NCBI GenBank assembly: GCA_015061165.1
Contig: SUXC01000001.1
Span: 248,001 to 312,000, forward strand
DNA from: Bacteroidales bacterium
GTDB taxonomy: Bacteria; Bacteroidota; Bacteroidia; Bacteroidales; Paludibacteraceae
DNA length: 64,000 bases
Direction of reading: 5' to 3'
Made by a program: the position numbers and the translations under genes. The notes below the pieces were generated by a model. That model was not told the DNA's origin and made no database searches. It was given only the letters and a program-made list of their open reading frames with translations. Shown piece after piece: positions 29,128 to 37,445 of this stretch (position 1 is the first letter of the stretch; each line of letters begins with the position of its first letter).

Positions 29128-30039
29128 CTATATATGGTCTGTAATGATTTTGAAGATAGTAATAACAAACGAGATAGGTAGCAACAATATGCCAACTACC
29201 AATGCTTTCTTAAACTGTGAGTTGTGCTTAAATTCGGCACGTGATAAGAGAGGAGAGTACTTATATCTGCATTTTCTTAATATCCATGTGCATAGTGCTA
29301 TTGAAAAACGCATATATAGCAATAGACATTTATATCCATGGACTTGACTTATCTTATATATCAGGTATTTGAACGAACCTATTTGTATTTTTTCTCCAGA
29401 GTTACCCGTAGTTTTCCCAGTGGGCGAAAGGGTATATAATGCACCACAGTAACCTGCCATGCGTTGGGCCCGTGGATGGGCAGAATATACTTCGATGTGG
29501 AAATCCCAATCTTCGCGCTCTTTTACTTGCGTAGGAATGGTGATATTGTTTTTTTTCAGAAAACTATGTCGATATACAAAACAATGTATGGGCAGAGTGC
29601 CGAAAGTTCCCCAAAAGGCCAATAGGCGAAACAGATTGCAATTCAGTCCACGAATAGAATCTTTTTTACCGCTTGGCGACACATAGCACCAGTCTGTGTA
29701 GGAGAGGTCTAATTGCTCGCAATCCATCAACGCTATTTGTCGCTCCAATTTGCTATTTTCGATGCGGTCATCAGCATCCAAAAATTGGATATATTCACCC
29801 TGTGCAAGTTCTAATCCTAATTTGCGTGCGCTGGCTGTGCCTCCATTTTCTTTTTGGATTAACTTGATACGATTATCATCTTTAGCCATGCTACGAACAA
29901 TATCTGCACTATTATCGGTTGATCCATCATCTACAACCAACAATTCCCAATCTGTCAATGTCTGCTGCTGAATTGACTGAATGGTGGCTTGTATATATGT
30001 AGCTGCGTTATAGCAGGGGGTAATAATTGATACTTTCAT
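29128..30039 (-). CDS. GT2-family glycosyltransferase
   Basis: 303 residues. [34 protein letters not shown] and FLDADDRIE give the standard GT-A nucleotide and metal sites. The C-terminus has one hydrophobic helix ([20 protein letters not shown]), which suggests membrane anchoring. It lies 13 nt after the polymerase gene and 10 nt before the acetyltransferase start. Confidence 0.85.
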   Translation of the reverse strand: MKVSIITPCYNAATYIQATIQSIQQQTLTDWELLVVDDGSTDNSADIVRSMAKDDNRIKLIQKENGGTASARKLGLELAQGEYIQFLDADDRIENSKLERQIALMDCEQLDLSYTDWCYVSPSGKKDSIRGLNCNLFRLLAFWGTFGTLPIHCFVYRHSFLKKNNITIPTQVKEREDWDFHIEVYSAHPRAQRMAGYCGALYTLSPTGKTTGNSGEKIQIGSFKYLIYKISQVHGYKCLLLYMRFSIALCTWILRKCRYKYSPLLSRAEFKHNSQFKKALVVGILLLPISFVITIFKIITDHI

Positions 30040-30052
30040 CGCTACAAAGGTA

Positions 30053-31270
30053 TTATTCGTTTGAGGTTAATACTGTTTGTTCGCATTCTTCAATTTGCTT
30101 TGGGATGGAAGCGGAGTAATATATTATTTGCAAATAGAGGAAAAAGTATATGATACTATACGTTTCAAAAAATGCCATAACCAATAGCACGCACAATGAC
30201 ATTACGGCAGCGGTAGTTGCTTTGGAATGTACGGTCAATGCTTCGCGAACTGCATATATAACGATATAAAGAAAGAATAGGCAGAACACAAATCCTCCAT
30301 TCAACAGCAGCATCACCAACAAGTTGTGTGCACCTGAACCCTCCAAATGGTCATCATTCCATTCTGCATTTTGTATGCCATATCCTACTAGTGGCGATTC
30401 CTTAATCCAATCCACCGCATTCGCCCAGATTACCGTTCGTTTACTAAAAGTGGTATCTTTGCTCAAGGTGTCCTCCACAAAGGCAGTTGCCCATTTGATT
30501 TGCTCAATGTCGTTGCCATACCATACGATAAAGGTGAACGTCAGTGTATATATTACTGCAAACGCAATCAACCAACCTTTGGGGTACTTGAATAAACGAT
30601 TGCACAACATATATGCCGTCATCAAAAAGATACCTATTGCCGATGTCATAGAACCCAAAAACAATACAGATACTAATGATGTAATTGTGAGTAATATCAA
30701 GTTGAAATATCCCTTTTTATATGCAAAGGTGTATATACATTGCGTAGCGATAGCCAAGAAGCATACAAATCCCGTTTGATTCTGATTGCCAAATAGATAG
30801 CGGGTTGGATTACCACGATCTACCCAATTGGGATCTTCCCACAATCCTTCGGGATAGAGTATCAGCAGTACAGCGTTAATATACACCAATGTGGAGAATA
30901 TATATATCAATCCTTTCAAACTACTGCGCATGTCTTGTGTCCAATACTTCGTTCCTAAGAGTAGAAATATCATCACATTCATCAGCGTGAAGACAGGCGT
31001 AATACCCACATCGGAGGGATGTAAAAAGGTATTGACGACATAGCATATCCACCAACCTATAACCATCAAGTTAAACTTGTCAAACTTGATGACCTGCTGT
31101 ATCTTAGGTAGAATCAATATACCCAAAATCACCAACTCCAATGCTTGTACACATCGTACCATCATCACGGTCAGGTCGTTAGATGGGAAGGCAATCAGTG
31201 TCACGCCTATAATCAACAAGTATATAGTGAATTGTCCTATTTTAGCTCCTATGCTCAGTTCGTTTTGCAT
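30053..31270 (-). CDS. O-antigen ligase/polymerase family membrane protein (Wzy-like)
   Basis: 405 residues with about ten to twelve hydrophobic helices. A large periplasmic loop before the last helices holds WANAVDWIKESPLVGYGIQN, which matches the Wzy_C/O-antigen ligase pattern (a conserved GxGxxN-type segment). In an operon with a flippase and an initiating transferase, it is most likely the repeat-unit polymerase. Its start codon overlaps the flippase stop by 1 nt. Confidence 0.8.
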   Translation of the reverse strand: MQNELSIGAKIGQFTIYLLIIGVTLIAFPSNDLTVMMVRCVQALELVILGILILPKIQQVIKFDKFNLMVIGWWICYVVNTFLHPSDVGITPVFTLMNVMIFLLLGTKYWTQDMRSSLKGLIYIFSTLVYINAVLLILYPEGLWEDPNWVDRGNPTRYLFGNQNQTGFVCFLAIATQCIYTFAYKKGYFNLILLTITSLVSVLFLGSMTSAIGIFLMTAYMLCNRLFKYPKGWLIAFAVIYTLTFTFIVWYGNDIEQIKWATAFVEDTLSKDTTFSKRTVIWANAVDWIKESPLVGYGIQNAEWNDDHLEGSGAHNLLVMLLLNGGFVFCLFFLYIVIYAVREALTVHSKATTAAVMSLCVLLVMAFFETYSIIYFFLYLQIIYYSASIPKQIEECEQTVLTSNE

Positions 31271-32787
31271 TATTTTCGAATGATTCCTTTGATGGATTGT
31301 TTTATTAAGTCTTTTTCTTTGTTATCTAACGCGGTCAGCCATATCATCACTATGCCCACCACTGCGGATGCACCTAAGGTCAGTAGTACGCGGTAATTGT
31401 ACTGCATATAGTTGGTCATGATATAGCATACTGCTATCATGGCCACCAGTGGCAGGATGATTCTGCCAAACACATGCTTGCAGAAGGGCCACATCTCTAT
31501 GCCTGCAATCCATTTCATCAGTGGCATACGCATCAGCGAGGTCAGCAATTCTATCACCACGTAGCACCACATAATGGAGGCTATTGGCAGTCCTTTGTAT
31601 AGACATATCCATCCTGCTATAATTACCAACAACTTGGTGGTGTAGAATATCAGTGTGTACTTCTTGATATTGCCTATGGCTTGATTGGCGGAGGTCAATC
31701 CCACCGATAATTGGTCGCACAACGATGCCACCAACATCAGCCTACAAAACATGCTCGTATGTTCAGGCACTTCGCTGAGCCACCATTGCAGCAGCGTGTC
31801 CATTTCAGCAATGATAGGTACGGCGACCAATGCCAATAGCAAAAACGAGTACTTGCTCATATATTCACTCAGCATCACCATCCGTTCGCGATTATTGCCG
31901 CCTTCGGCTTTCATTATCTGCGGGTTGATGGCATTGACAATCGACATCGACACAAACTGTACTGCACCCAATACCTGTTGGGCAATACCGTAGGCGGAGT
32001 TCACTATTGTGCCATAAAACCAGTTCAATACGATGGCTATGCCTTGATTGCGTACTATGATACAGCCTGCCGAGTAGGTTGTCCAACCTGCAAACGACGA
32101 TAATTCTTTAATCAATTCCTTGTTCCATTCTTTCACTCTCGGGCAATGGAACTCTGGGAATTTATATGCTGCATATACCGCAAATGCCAACAGATTAAAC
32201 AGCGTGATACCTACCATTAGTCCTGCATAACTAATCAGTTTGTCGTAGGTGATATAGGTCAATCCTATGGCAATCAGCAACTTGAGTATGCCGTCCAACA
32301 CATCCACAATGGATATATATACGATGTTCTCACGCGCAATGAATAGGGCGCGTATAGGTGCGGTGATAAAACTCAAGCATAGCATCACTACTGCTGCATA
32401 ATACACATAGTGTGCTGCTTCTATTCGTGAGGCATCTATGTTCAAAGCGTATTGAATAATCCACGAACCCATTGCGCACAATACGATTGCCAATCCGCCT
32501 CCTATTATCAGGTGCAGGAGCATGCTATTGCCGAATATCTGGTGTATCTTCTGTGGGTCGTTCTTTCCGTGCTGAACCGACAAGAAGCGTTGTGTAGTGG
32601 TTACCAATGCGTTAGTGATAAACGACAACATCGCTATCACACCTGCCACTACGCTGTAGATGCCATAATCGCTCTGCCCCAATGCTTCTAATATCAATCG
32701 GGTGGAGTACAACGACAAGCACACGTTTATTATGGTACGTGCGTATTGAGCCGTTGTGTTTACTATTACTCGTTGCGAATTTGTCAT
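31270..32787 (-). CDS. polysaccharide flippase (Wzx-like, MOP superfamily)
   Basis: 505 residues with twelve or more predicted helices spread over the whole length and short loops. The start, RVIVNTTAQYARTIINVCLS, and LGQSDYGIYSVVAGVIAMLS are typical of lipopolysaccharide biosynthesis proteins of the MOP/MATE exporter superfamily. It would move the lipid-linked repeat unit to the periplasm. The 5' side is a 132-bp palindromic element, not a promoter. Confidence 0.83.
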   Translation of the reverse strand: MTNSQRVIVNTTAQYARTIINVCLSLYSTRLILEALGQSDYGIYSVVAGVIAMLSFITNALVTTTQRFLSVQHGKNDPQKIHQIFGNSMLLHLIIGGGLAIVLCAMGSWIIQYALNIDASRIEAAHYVYYAAVVMLCLSFITAPIRALFIARENIVYISIVDVLDGILKLLIAIGLTYITYDKLISYAGLMVGITLFNLLAFAVYAAYKFPEFHCPRVKEWNKELIKELSSFAGWTTYSAGCIIVRNQGIAIVLNWFYGTIVNSAYGIAQQVLGAVQFVSMSIVNAINPQIMKAEGGNNRERMVMLSEYMSKYSFLLLALVAVPIIAEMDTLLQWWLSEVPEHTSMFCRLMLVASLCDQLSVGLTSANQAIGNIKKYTLIFYTTKLLVIIAGWICLYKGLPIASIMWCYVVIELLTSLMRMPLMKWIAGIEMWPFCKHVFGRIILPLVAMIAVCYIMTNYMQYNYRVLLTLGASAVVGIVMIWLTALDNKEKDLIKQSIKGIIRK

Positions 32788-32798
32788 TGTTTTTTATT

Positions 32799-32930
32799 TT
32801 TTATTGACGACAATTTTGACAATGTTCCGCGGCAATCAATACTCCTGCCGCGGCTCGGAATTATTTTCCCCTTGAGCGCCCAAGAGGATATTGATTTGGG
32901 CGCAAGTTGTCGCCATTGTCGTTAATAAAA
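32799..32930. repeat. 132-bp element of nested inverted repeats
   Basis: The outer arms 32799-32814 and 32915-32930 match at 15 of 16 positions (TTTTATTGACGACAAT versus the complement of ATTGTCGTTAATAAAA). They continue inward as GACAA (32818-32822) with TTGTC (32907-32911). Inside sit two hairpins. One is an exact 8-bp stem CCGCGGCA/TGCCGCGG (32827-32834, 32846-32853). The other is an 11-bp stem CTTG+CGCCCAA with TTGGGCG+CAAG (32871-32883, 32896-32906) with a 2-nt bulge. It fills the gap between ugd and the flippase gene. It could be a MITE-like insertion or a multi-branch RNA. Confidence 0.8.
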
Positions 32931-32940
32931 CTTCGCGGCG

Positions 32941-34179
32941 CTAATCCCTGCGGAATATATCCCTCGTATATACTTTCTCTTTCACATCTTCCAGACACGC
33001 ATCGTATCGGTTGGCGATGATGGCTTGTGACTGTGCTTTGAATTGCTCCAAGTCATTCACCACCAGCGAACCGAAGAACGTTGTGCCATCGGGTAGAGTA
33101 GGCTCGTAAATGATCACCTGCGCACCTTTCGCTTTCACGCGTTTCATGATGCCTTGTATGCTCGATTGGCGGAAGTTGTCCGAGTTCGACTTCATGGTCA
33201 GTCGATACACACCAATCACGCAACTATGCTCCTCTTGGGCGTTGTATTGACCGTTGTTGTAGTAGTCGTAGTAGCCCGCTTTCGCTAGCACGCGGTCGGC
33301 GATAAAGTCCTTGCGTGTGCGGTTGCTTTCCACAATCGCCTCTATGAGGTTCTCGGGCACATCTTGATAGTTCGCCAACAACTGCTTTGTGTCTTTTGGC
33401 AGACAGTATCCACCATAGCCAAACGATGGGTTGTTGTAGTGTGTACCGATACGGGGGTCAAGACACACGCCCTCTATAATTGACTGCGTATCCAGCCCTT
33501 TCATCTCGGCGTAGGTGTCCAACTCGTTGAAGTAACTCACGCGCAGTGCCAAATAGGTGTTGGCAAACAACTTCACCGCCTCTGCCTCTGTGAATCCCAT
33601 GAATAGGGTGTCCACTTCGGGCTTCAGTGCGCCTTCTTGCAGCAGTCCCGCAAACCGTTGCGCAGCCTCTACCAGTCGTGGATTATGCAGGTCGGTGCCC
33701 ACGATAATCCGCGAAGGGTATAGGTTGTCGTACAGTGCTTTCGATTCGCGCAGAAATTCGGGCGAGAAGAGTATGTTTTCTGTGCCAAACTTCTTACGTA
33801 CACTCTCCGTATAGCCTACAGGAATCGTAGATTTGATGACCATGATGGCTTGTGGATTGACTTGTAACACCAATCCAATTACTTGTTCTACGGCAGATGT
33901 GTCGAAGTAGTTCTTTTGACTATCGTAATTCGTGGGTGCAGCAATCACTACTATCTCTGCCTCTCGGTATGCCATTTCGGCATCCAGAGTGGCAGTGAGG
34001 TTAAGCTGCTTCTCTGCGAAATACTTTTCGATGTATTCATCTTGAATGGGGGATTGTCGGCGGTTGATCATCTCCACTTTCTCGGGTATGATATCTACTG
34101 CCAACACCTTGTGGTGCTGTGCCAGCAATGTCGCTATCGACAACCCTACATATCCCGTTCCTGCTACTGCGATTATCAT
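32941..34179 (-). CDS. ugd: UDP-glucose 6-dehydrogenase
   Basis: 412 residues. The NAD-binding [15 protein letters not shown] is at 7-21, [12 protein letters not shown] and [17 protein letters not shown] are in the middle, and the catalytic Cys is in [16 protein letters not shown]. It oxidises UDP-glucose to UDP-glucuronate, a precursor for an acidic polysaccharide. It is the second gene of the operon. A 14-bp repeat fills the 59 nt to the upstream dehydrogenase gene. Confidence 0.92.
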   Translation of the reverse strand: MIIAVAGTGYVGLSIATLLAQHHKVLAVDIIPEKVEMINRRQSPIQDEYIEKYFAEKQLNLTATLDAEMAYREAEIVVIAAPTNYDSQKNYFDTSAVEQVIGLVLQVNPQAIMVIKSTIPVGYTESVRKKFGTENILFSPEFLRESKALYDNLYPSRIIVGTDLHNPRLVEAAQRFAGLLQEGALKPEVDTLFMGFTEAEAVKLFANTYLALRVSYFNELDTYAEMKGLDTQSIIEGVCLDPRIGTHYNNPSFGYGGYCLPKDTKQLLANYQDVPENLIEAIVESNRTRKDFIADRVLAKAGYYDYYNNGQYNAQEEHSCVIGVYRLTMKSNSDNFRQSSIQGIMKRVKAKGAQVIIYEPTLPDGTTFFGSLVVNDLEQFKAQSQAIIANRYDACLEDVKEKVYTRDIFRRD

Positions 34180-34184
34180 GAACT

Positions 34185-34240
34185 CTTAATTCAAAATTCT
34201 TAATTCAAAATTCCTAATTCAAAATTCTTAATTCAAAATT
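34185..34240. repeat. 14-bp AT-rich tandem repeat, 4 units
   Basis: Four uninterrupted units of C(T/C)TAATTCAAAATT run from 34185 to 34240 between the two dehydrogenase genes. The last unit reaches into the stop codon of the upstream gene. Confidence 0.8.
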
Positions 34241-35534
34241 ACAATCGTCCGTCAATCAGGCTTCTATCCACGAAGTTCTTCACGTCGAAGATCACCGCGC
34301 CTTGGTCTTTGTATTTCTTAAAGTCGAAGGTCATAAATTGGTTGTGGCTCACGCACGCGATAATGGCAGCGTATTTCTTGTCTGGGTCAATAGCAGCAAT
34401 CATTTCTTTGCCGTATTCGTGTTTCACCACCTCAGGGCTTGCCCATGGGTCGTAGATATCCACAAGGCAACCAAAGTCTTCCAACTCCTCTACGATGTCC
34501 ACCACTTTGGTGTTACGGCAGTCTGGGCAGTTCTCTTTGAAGGTAACACCCAATACGAGTACGTGTGAATCTTTGATTTTGTGGTCTCTTTGAATCATCA
34601 GTTTCAGCACTTTGTCAGCAATGAATTTCGCGATAGAGTTGTTCACGGCGCGACCAGAGAGGATGACTTGTGGGTCGTATCCTAAGGCTTTTGCTTTGTG
34701 TGCCAAGTAGTATGGATCGACGGAGATGCAGTGTCCGCCTACGAGTCCTGGACGGTACTTGAGGAAGTTCCACTTCGAGCCTGCTGCTTCTATCACATCG
34801 TTGGTGTCAATGCCCACGCGATCGCAGATGAGGGCGAGTTCGTTCATGAAGGAGATGTTCACATCGCGTTGGCTGTTCTCTACGGCTTTGGCGGCCTCTG
34901 CCACTTTCATGTTTGGTGCTTTGTGGGTACCATTTTCGAGGATGCTGTTGTACATAGCATCCACGAGGTCTGCTATTTCTGGGGTTGAACCCGAGGTGAT
35001 TTTTTTGATTTTGGTCAGTGTGTTCACTTTGTCGCCTGGGTTGATACGCTCTGGCGAGTAACCGCAGAAGAAATCCACATTGAATTTCAGCCCGCTATAT
35101 TTCTCGAGTACAGGTACGCAATCCTCCTCGGTGCAACCAGGGTAAACGGTTGATTCGTAGATGACGATGTCGCCTTTGTTGAGTGTTTTGCCGATGGTCT
35201 CACTGGCTTTGAGCAGTGGTGTGAGGTCAGGGTTGTTGAAGCTGTCGATGGGCGTAGGAACAGTTACGATGTAGGTGTTCACTTGTTTTAGGTCTTCTGG
35301 ATTGCTTGTGAAGGTCAGTCCAATCTTTTTGGTTGTTTCGTAGGCGTCTCGTGCTTGTTTCATGCCAACGAGGTCTGCTTCTAAGGTGTGATCTTCTCCG
35401 CGGTTGAGTTCATCTACACGTGCTTGATAGATGTCAAAACCGATAACGCGGTATTTCTTACCGTACTCGATTGCCAATGGCAATCCTACATAACCCAGTC
35501 CGATGACTGCAATAATTCTGTCGTTCAAATTCAT
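34239..35534 (-). CDS. UDP-N-acetylhexosamine dehydrogenase (TviB/WbpO-like)
   Basis: 431 residues. GLGYVGLPLAIEYGKKY at 12-28 is the NAD site; YESTVYPGCTEEDCVPVLE and GYSPERINPGDK are hallmark blocks of the TviB/WbpO group, and the catalytic Cys is in GGHCISVDPYYLA. These enzymes oxidise UDP-GalNAc or UDP-GlcNAc to the uronic acid. It is the first gene of the polysaccharide operon, about 85 nt after the promoter at 35620. Confidence 0.88.
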   Translation of the reverse strand: MNLNDRIIAVIGLGYVGLPLAIEYGKKYRVIGFDIYQARVDELNRGEDHTLEADLVGMKQARDAYETTKKIGLTFTSNPEDLKQVNTYIVTVPTPIDSFNNPDLTPLLKASETIGKTLNKGDIVIYESTVYPGCTEEDCVPVLEKYSGLKFNVDFFCGYSPERINPGDKVNTLTKIKKITSGSTPEIADLVDAMYNSILENGTHKAPNMKVAEAAKAVENSQRDVNISFMNELALICDRVGIDTNDVIEAAGSKWNFLKYRPGLVGGHCISVDPYYLAHKAKALGYDPQVILSGRAVNNSIAKFIADKVLKLMIQRDHKIKDSHVLVLGVTFKENCPDCRNTKVVDIVEELEDFGCLVDIYDPWASPEVVKHEYGKEMIAAIDPDKKYAAIIACVSHNQFMTFDFKKYKDQGAVIFDVKNFVDRSLIDGRL

Positions 35535-35619
35535 GTCTTTATATTGTTTTTATTGTTTATTCTGTGTTTGTTTTGCGTTGTACATAATATCGAGCGCGCG
35601 TCCTCGCGCAAATAGCGTG

Positions 35620-35651
35620 CAAAGGTACTACTTTTTTTTTATTTATACAAA
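35620..35651 (-). promoter_or_regulatory. promoter of the polysaccharide operon
   Basis: On the minus strand, TTTG (35648-35651), 20 nt, then TACCTTTG (35620-35627), a perfect consensus. The first transcribed bases can form a hairpin with stem GCGCG/CGCGC and a 4-nt loop (35596-35609). No matching inverted repeats flank the promoter, so it does not look invertible. Confidence 0.8.
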
Positions 35652-35751
35652 TAAAACGGCATAAATCTGCAAAAACACTGCCTTTTTGTCCTTTTTTGTC
35701 TTTATTTTCTATTTTCTTCTTTGCTTCTTTCTCTTTTCTTCTTTTTCCAAG

Positions 35752-35817
35752 CCGCTGGGGTGTGTTCTTATCTCGCCTGACGGCTCGAACGATCACTCCG
35801 TGTACGTTCTCCAGCGG
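35752..35817 (+). repeat. structured repeat, copy 1
   Basis: The stem CCGCTGG (35752-35758) / CCAGCGG (35811-35817) encloses the invariant blocks TGTTCTTATCTC (35763-35774) and TCGAACGAT (35785-35793), separated by a small GCC/GGC hairpin. Copies 2 and 3 are at 36782 and, inverted, 37343. The rest of the 35535-36212 gap is AT-rich and holds two promoters and a short tandem repeat. Confidence 0.7.
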
Positions 35818-36005
35818 AAATGTTGTTAATCTTGTCTTCAATTCCCATTTCTCCGTTAAGCAATAGGTGTCTGTGTTGTCGTATAAGTTAATAATTTCGT
35901 TTCATTCGTTCCATTCGTCGTTTCAATAATTTTTGTTAATTTTCTATAATAAATTGTAATTTTTGTAGTGCCAACTCCATTTTTTTGTTAATTTTTTCTC
36001 AAATA

Positions 36006-36037
36006 CTTGCATATCTCTTATATTTTCACTACCTTTG
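36006..36037 (+). promoter_or_regulatory. promoter for the orphan gene at 36213
   Basis: CTTG (36006-36009), 20 nt, then TACCTTTG (36030-36037). The leader to the start codon is about 170 nt and includes an 11-bp tandem repeat. Confidence 0.75.
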
Positions 36038-36066
36038 CACCGTTTTTCCGCAGTCAATCGTTAGAT

Positions 36067-36099
36067 ATTCGTTAGTGATTCGTTAGTGATTCGTTAGTT
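36067..36099. repeat. 11-bp tandem repeat in a 5' leader, 3 units
   Basis: ATTCGTTAGTG occurs at 36067 and 36078, and with the last base changed at 36089. It lies in the transcribed leader of the gene at 36213. Confidence 0.6.
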
Positions 36100-36212
36100 A
36101 TTAAGCACTCATATAAGGAATATCAGCGTATTTTTCGCCTATTGATTTGCTGCTATTTTGGGCAAAATATAAGTTAATTTATCAAATAAATCAATTAATA
36201 ATTGTTAAAATT

Positions 36213-36728
36213 ATGGCAAGAATTGTCCTCTCCCAACCAGTAGCCGAGATACATGGTGCCTTTACGAAAGGTGGGAATATTATCAATCGTCAAAAGAAGT
36301 ACCGTGATGAGCGCGGTCAAGTGGTTCATGAGGGTGTTCAGGAGGCGTATGCGATACGCCATCCGCGTGATTTTAAGAAGAATCCGCGTACGGGTGCGGA
36401 GTTGCTTAAGCACACGTTTTGGACAGAGGCGTGCCGTCGTACTTCTCAGATTCTTCAGGCGGGTCAAGAGGGTGGTCCTACTGAGCGGCAGTTGGCAGTC
36501 CGTAGGATAGAGCAAGTCCCTGAGTATTATACGATTGATGAAGCCCGTGCGATGTATGAGGATTTCCGTCTTCGTTTTCAGAATCAGTTGCCCAATACGC
36601 GTGGCAAGCAGGCCGATTCAGAGGCTCCGATAGACCCCAATACAGGTCGTGGCAAGCGTTATTCTCAGCTTCCCAATTTCATCCGTGCCATCCTTTTCCA
36701 TCGGTTAAAGCAGTCCAACCCACTTTAA
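36213..36728 (+). CDS. unrecognised basic protein
   Basis: 171 residues, rich in Arg, Lys and Gln, with no membrane segment or signal peptide. I do not recognise the family. The N-terminus, MARIVLSQPVAEIHGAFTKG, looks like a folded beta-rich start, and the rest has many short charged stretches (YRDERGQVVHEGVQ, RHPRDFKKNPRTGAE). I chose the ATG at 36213, after an A-rich leader, over an upstream start at 36147. It stands alone between the polysaccharide operon and the sigma-factor array, with copies of the structured repeat before and after it. The clean consensus promoter supports it as a real gene. A nucleic-acid-binding role is only a guess from its charge. Confidence 0.75.
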   Translation: MARIVLSQPVAEIHGAFTKGGNIINRQKKYRDERGQVVHEGVQEAYAIRHPRDFKKNPRTGAELLKHTFWTEACRRTSQILQAGQEGGPTERQLAVRRIEQVPEYYTIDEARAMYEDFRLRFQNQLPNTRGKQADSEAPIDPNTGRGKRYSQLPNFIRAILFHRLKQSNPL

Positions 36729-36781
36729 TACCTCTATTTCTCTTCTCCGTTTTTGCGTGCTGTTTATGTATTCTCCTTTTT

Positions 36782-36834
36782 CGCTCGCTGTGTTTTTATC
36801 TCCCATGTGGTCGAACGATTATTTGTTGCGAGCG
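36782..36834 (+). repeat. structured repeat, copy 2
   Basis: The stem CGCTCGC (36782-36788) / GCGAGCG (36828-36834) has a different sequence from copy 1 but is again perfect. It encloses TGTTTTTATCTC (36791-36802), a small CCA/TGG hairpin and TCGAACGAT (36811-36819). It starts 54 nt after the stop of the orphan gene and is followed, as in copy 1, by GGAAT(A/G)-type and TTGTTAA sequence. Confidence 0.7.
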
Positions 36835-37002
36835 GAATACTTGTTAAGTTAAGTTGATTTTGTTGTGGTTAATAATATCCCAGATATTTAGTTCTTGTCT
36901 ATAATTGTCTCTTTAATTGTCTTTGCAATCTGATTCTCTTCTCTTTTTCTGCTCACTAAAATTACTCTAATTGCAGAAATTTTTAAGATTTTTACGTTAT
37001 TT

Positions 37003-37034
37003 CTTGCGCAGTTCAAAAAAATGTTGTATCTTTG
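37003..37034 (+). promoter_or_regulatory. promoter for a long leader or non-coding RNA
   Basis: CTTG (37003-37006), 20 nt, then TATCTTTG (37027-37034), a full consensus match. The next start codon is 411 nt downstream. Confidence 0.75.
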
Positions 37035-37040
37035 CAGTCG

Positions 37041-37420
37041 AAAGTCCAACGTCGGGGTTTAGGGGGTGGGAAGTGTCTCCTCTCGGAAAGCCAACATGTT
37101 TGACCAAAGACCCCAGTCATGGCTTTCGGCATTTTATAAAAAAAAGGCGTCATACGCACTTTGTTCTTGGCTTTACGGAATCTGGTAAATTCTATTTTAT
37201 TCCAAGGCATTGCAGCAATTGATGTCCTCAGGATATGTGATTCTTGGCGTGTGTATTTTATAGGTACACGCGTGCGTATGCATATTCGGCGTGGACTTCG
37301 GTGTTGCTTGTTCGGAATAAAAGGGCAATACCAGAGCCTCGTAAAGCGGAAAATTCTCAAGAATAATCGTTCGAGCGAATGCGAGATAAGAACAGCAACC
37401 AGCAGTCCCGCTTTTTTTGT
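37041..37420 (+). ncRNA. candidate structured non-coding RNA or leader
   Basis: About 380 nt follow a consensus promoter and lack a credible coding frame. Visible folds include GAAAGCC-CATG with CATGGCTTTC (about 37087-37130), GCGTGTGTA with TACACGC (about 37246-37272), and the terminal stem AAAGCGG (37343-37349) / CCGCTTT (37408-37414), which is followed by a run of T to 37418. That end looks like a Rho-independent terminator with a long loop made of structured repeat copy 3. It does not show the conserved blocks of RNase P RNA, tmRNA or SRP RNA. It could be a free small RNA or a regulated leader of the sigma-factor operon. The 3' end is estimated. Confidence 0.5.
37343..37414 (-). repeat. 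structured repeat, copy 3 (inverted)
   Basis: On the minus strand the order is AAAGCGG, TGTTCTTATCTC (37383-37394), a short hairpin, TCGAACGAT (37366-37374), then CCGCTTT (37343-37349). The closing stem is again a different but perfectly paired sequence. Confidence 0.65.
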
Positions 37421-37445
37421 ATGCCTATGAGAAACAAACATACCT

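Noticed and set aside
12464..34240. CRISPR array
   Set aside because: The 14-, 20- and 11-bp repeats are directly tandem without spacers, and no cas gene is present.
35560..35660. Invertible promoter at the polysaccharide operon
   Set aside because: I could not find matching inverted repeats on both sides of the 35620-35651 promoter.
36971..37222. 83-residue frame after 36971
   Set aside because: It starts before the promoter at 37003 and reads through strong hairpins; no protein-like pattern.
37041..37420. RNase P RNA, tmRNA or 6S RNA
   Set aside because: GAAAGTCC occurs once but the other conserved RNase P blocks, a tmRNA tRNA-like end, and a 6S-type long bulged rod are not seen.
37013..37441. 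142-residue open frame on the minus strand in the leader region
   Set aside because: It runs through the promoter, hairpins and structured repeat copy 3, has no known motif and a biased Arg/Phe composition.
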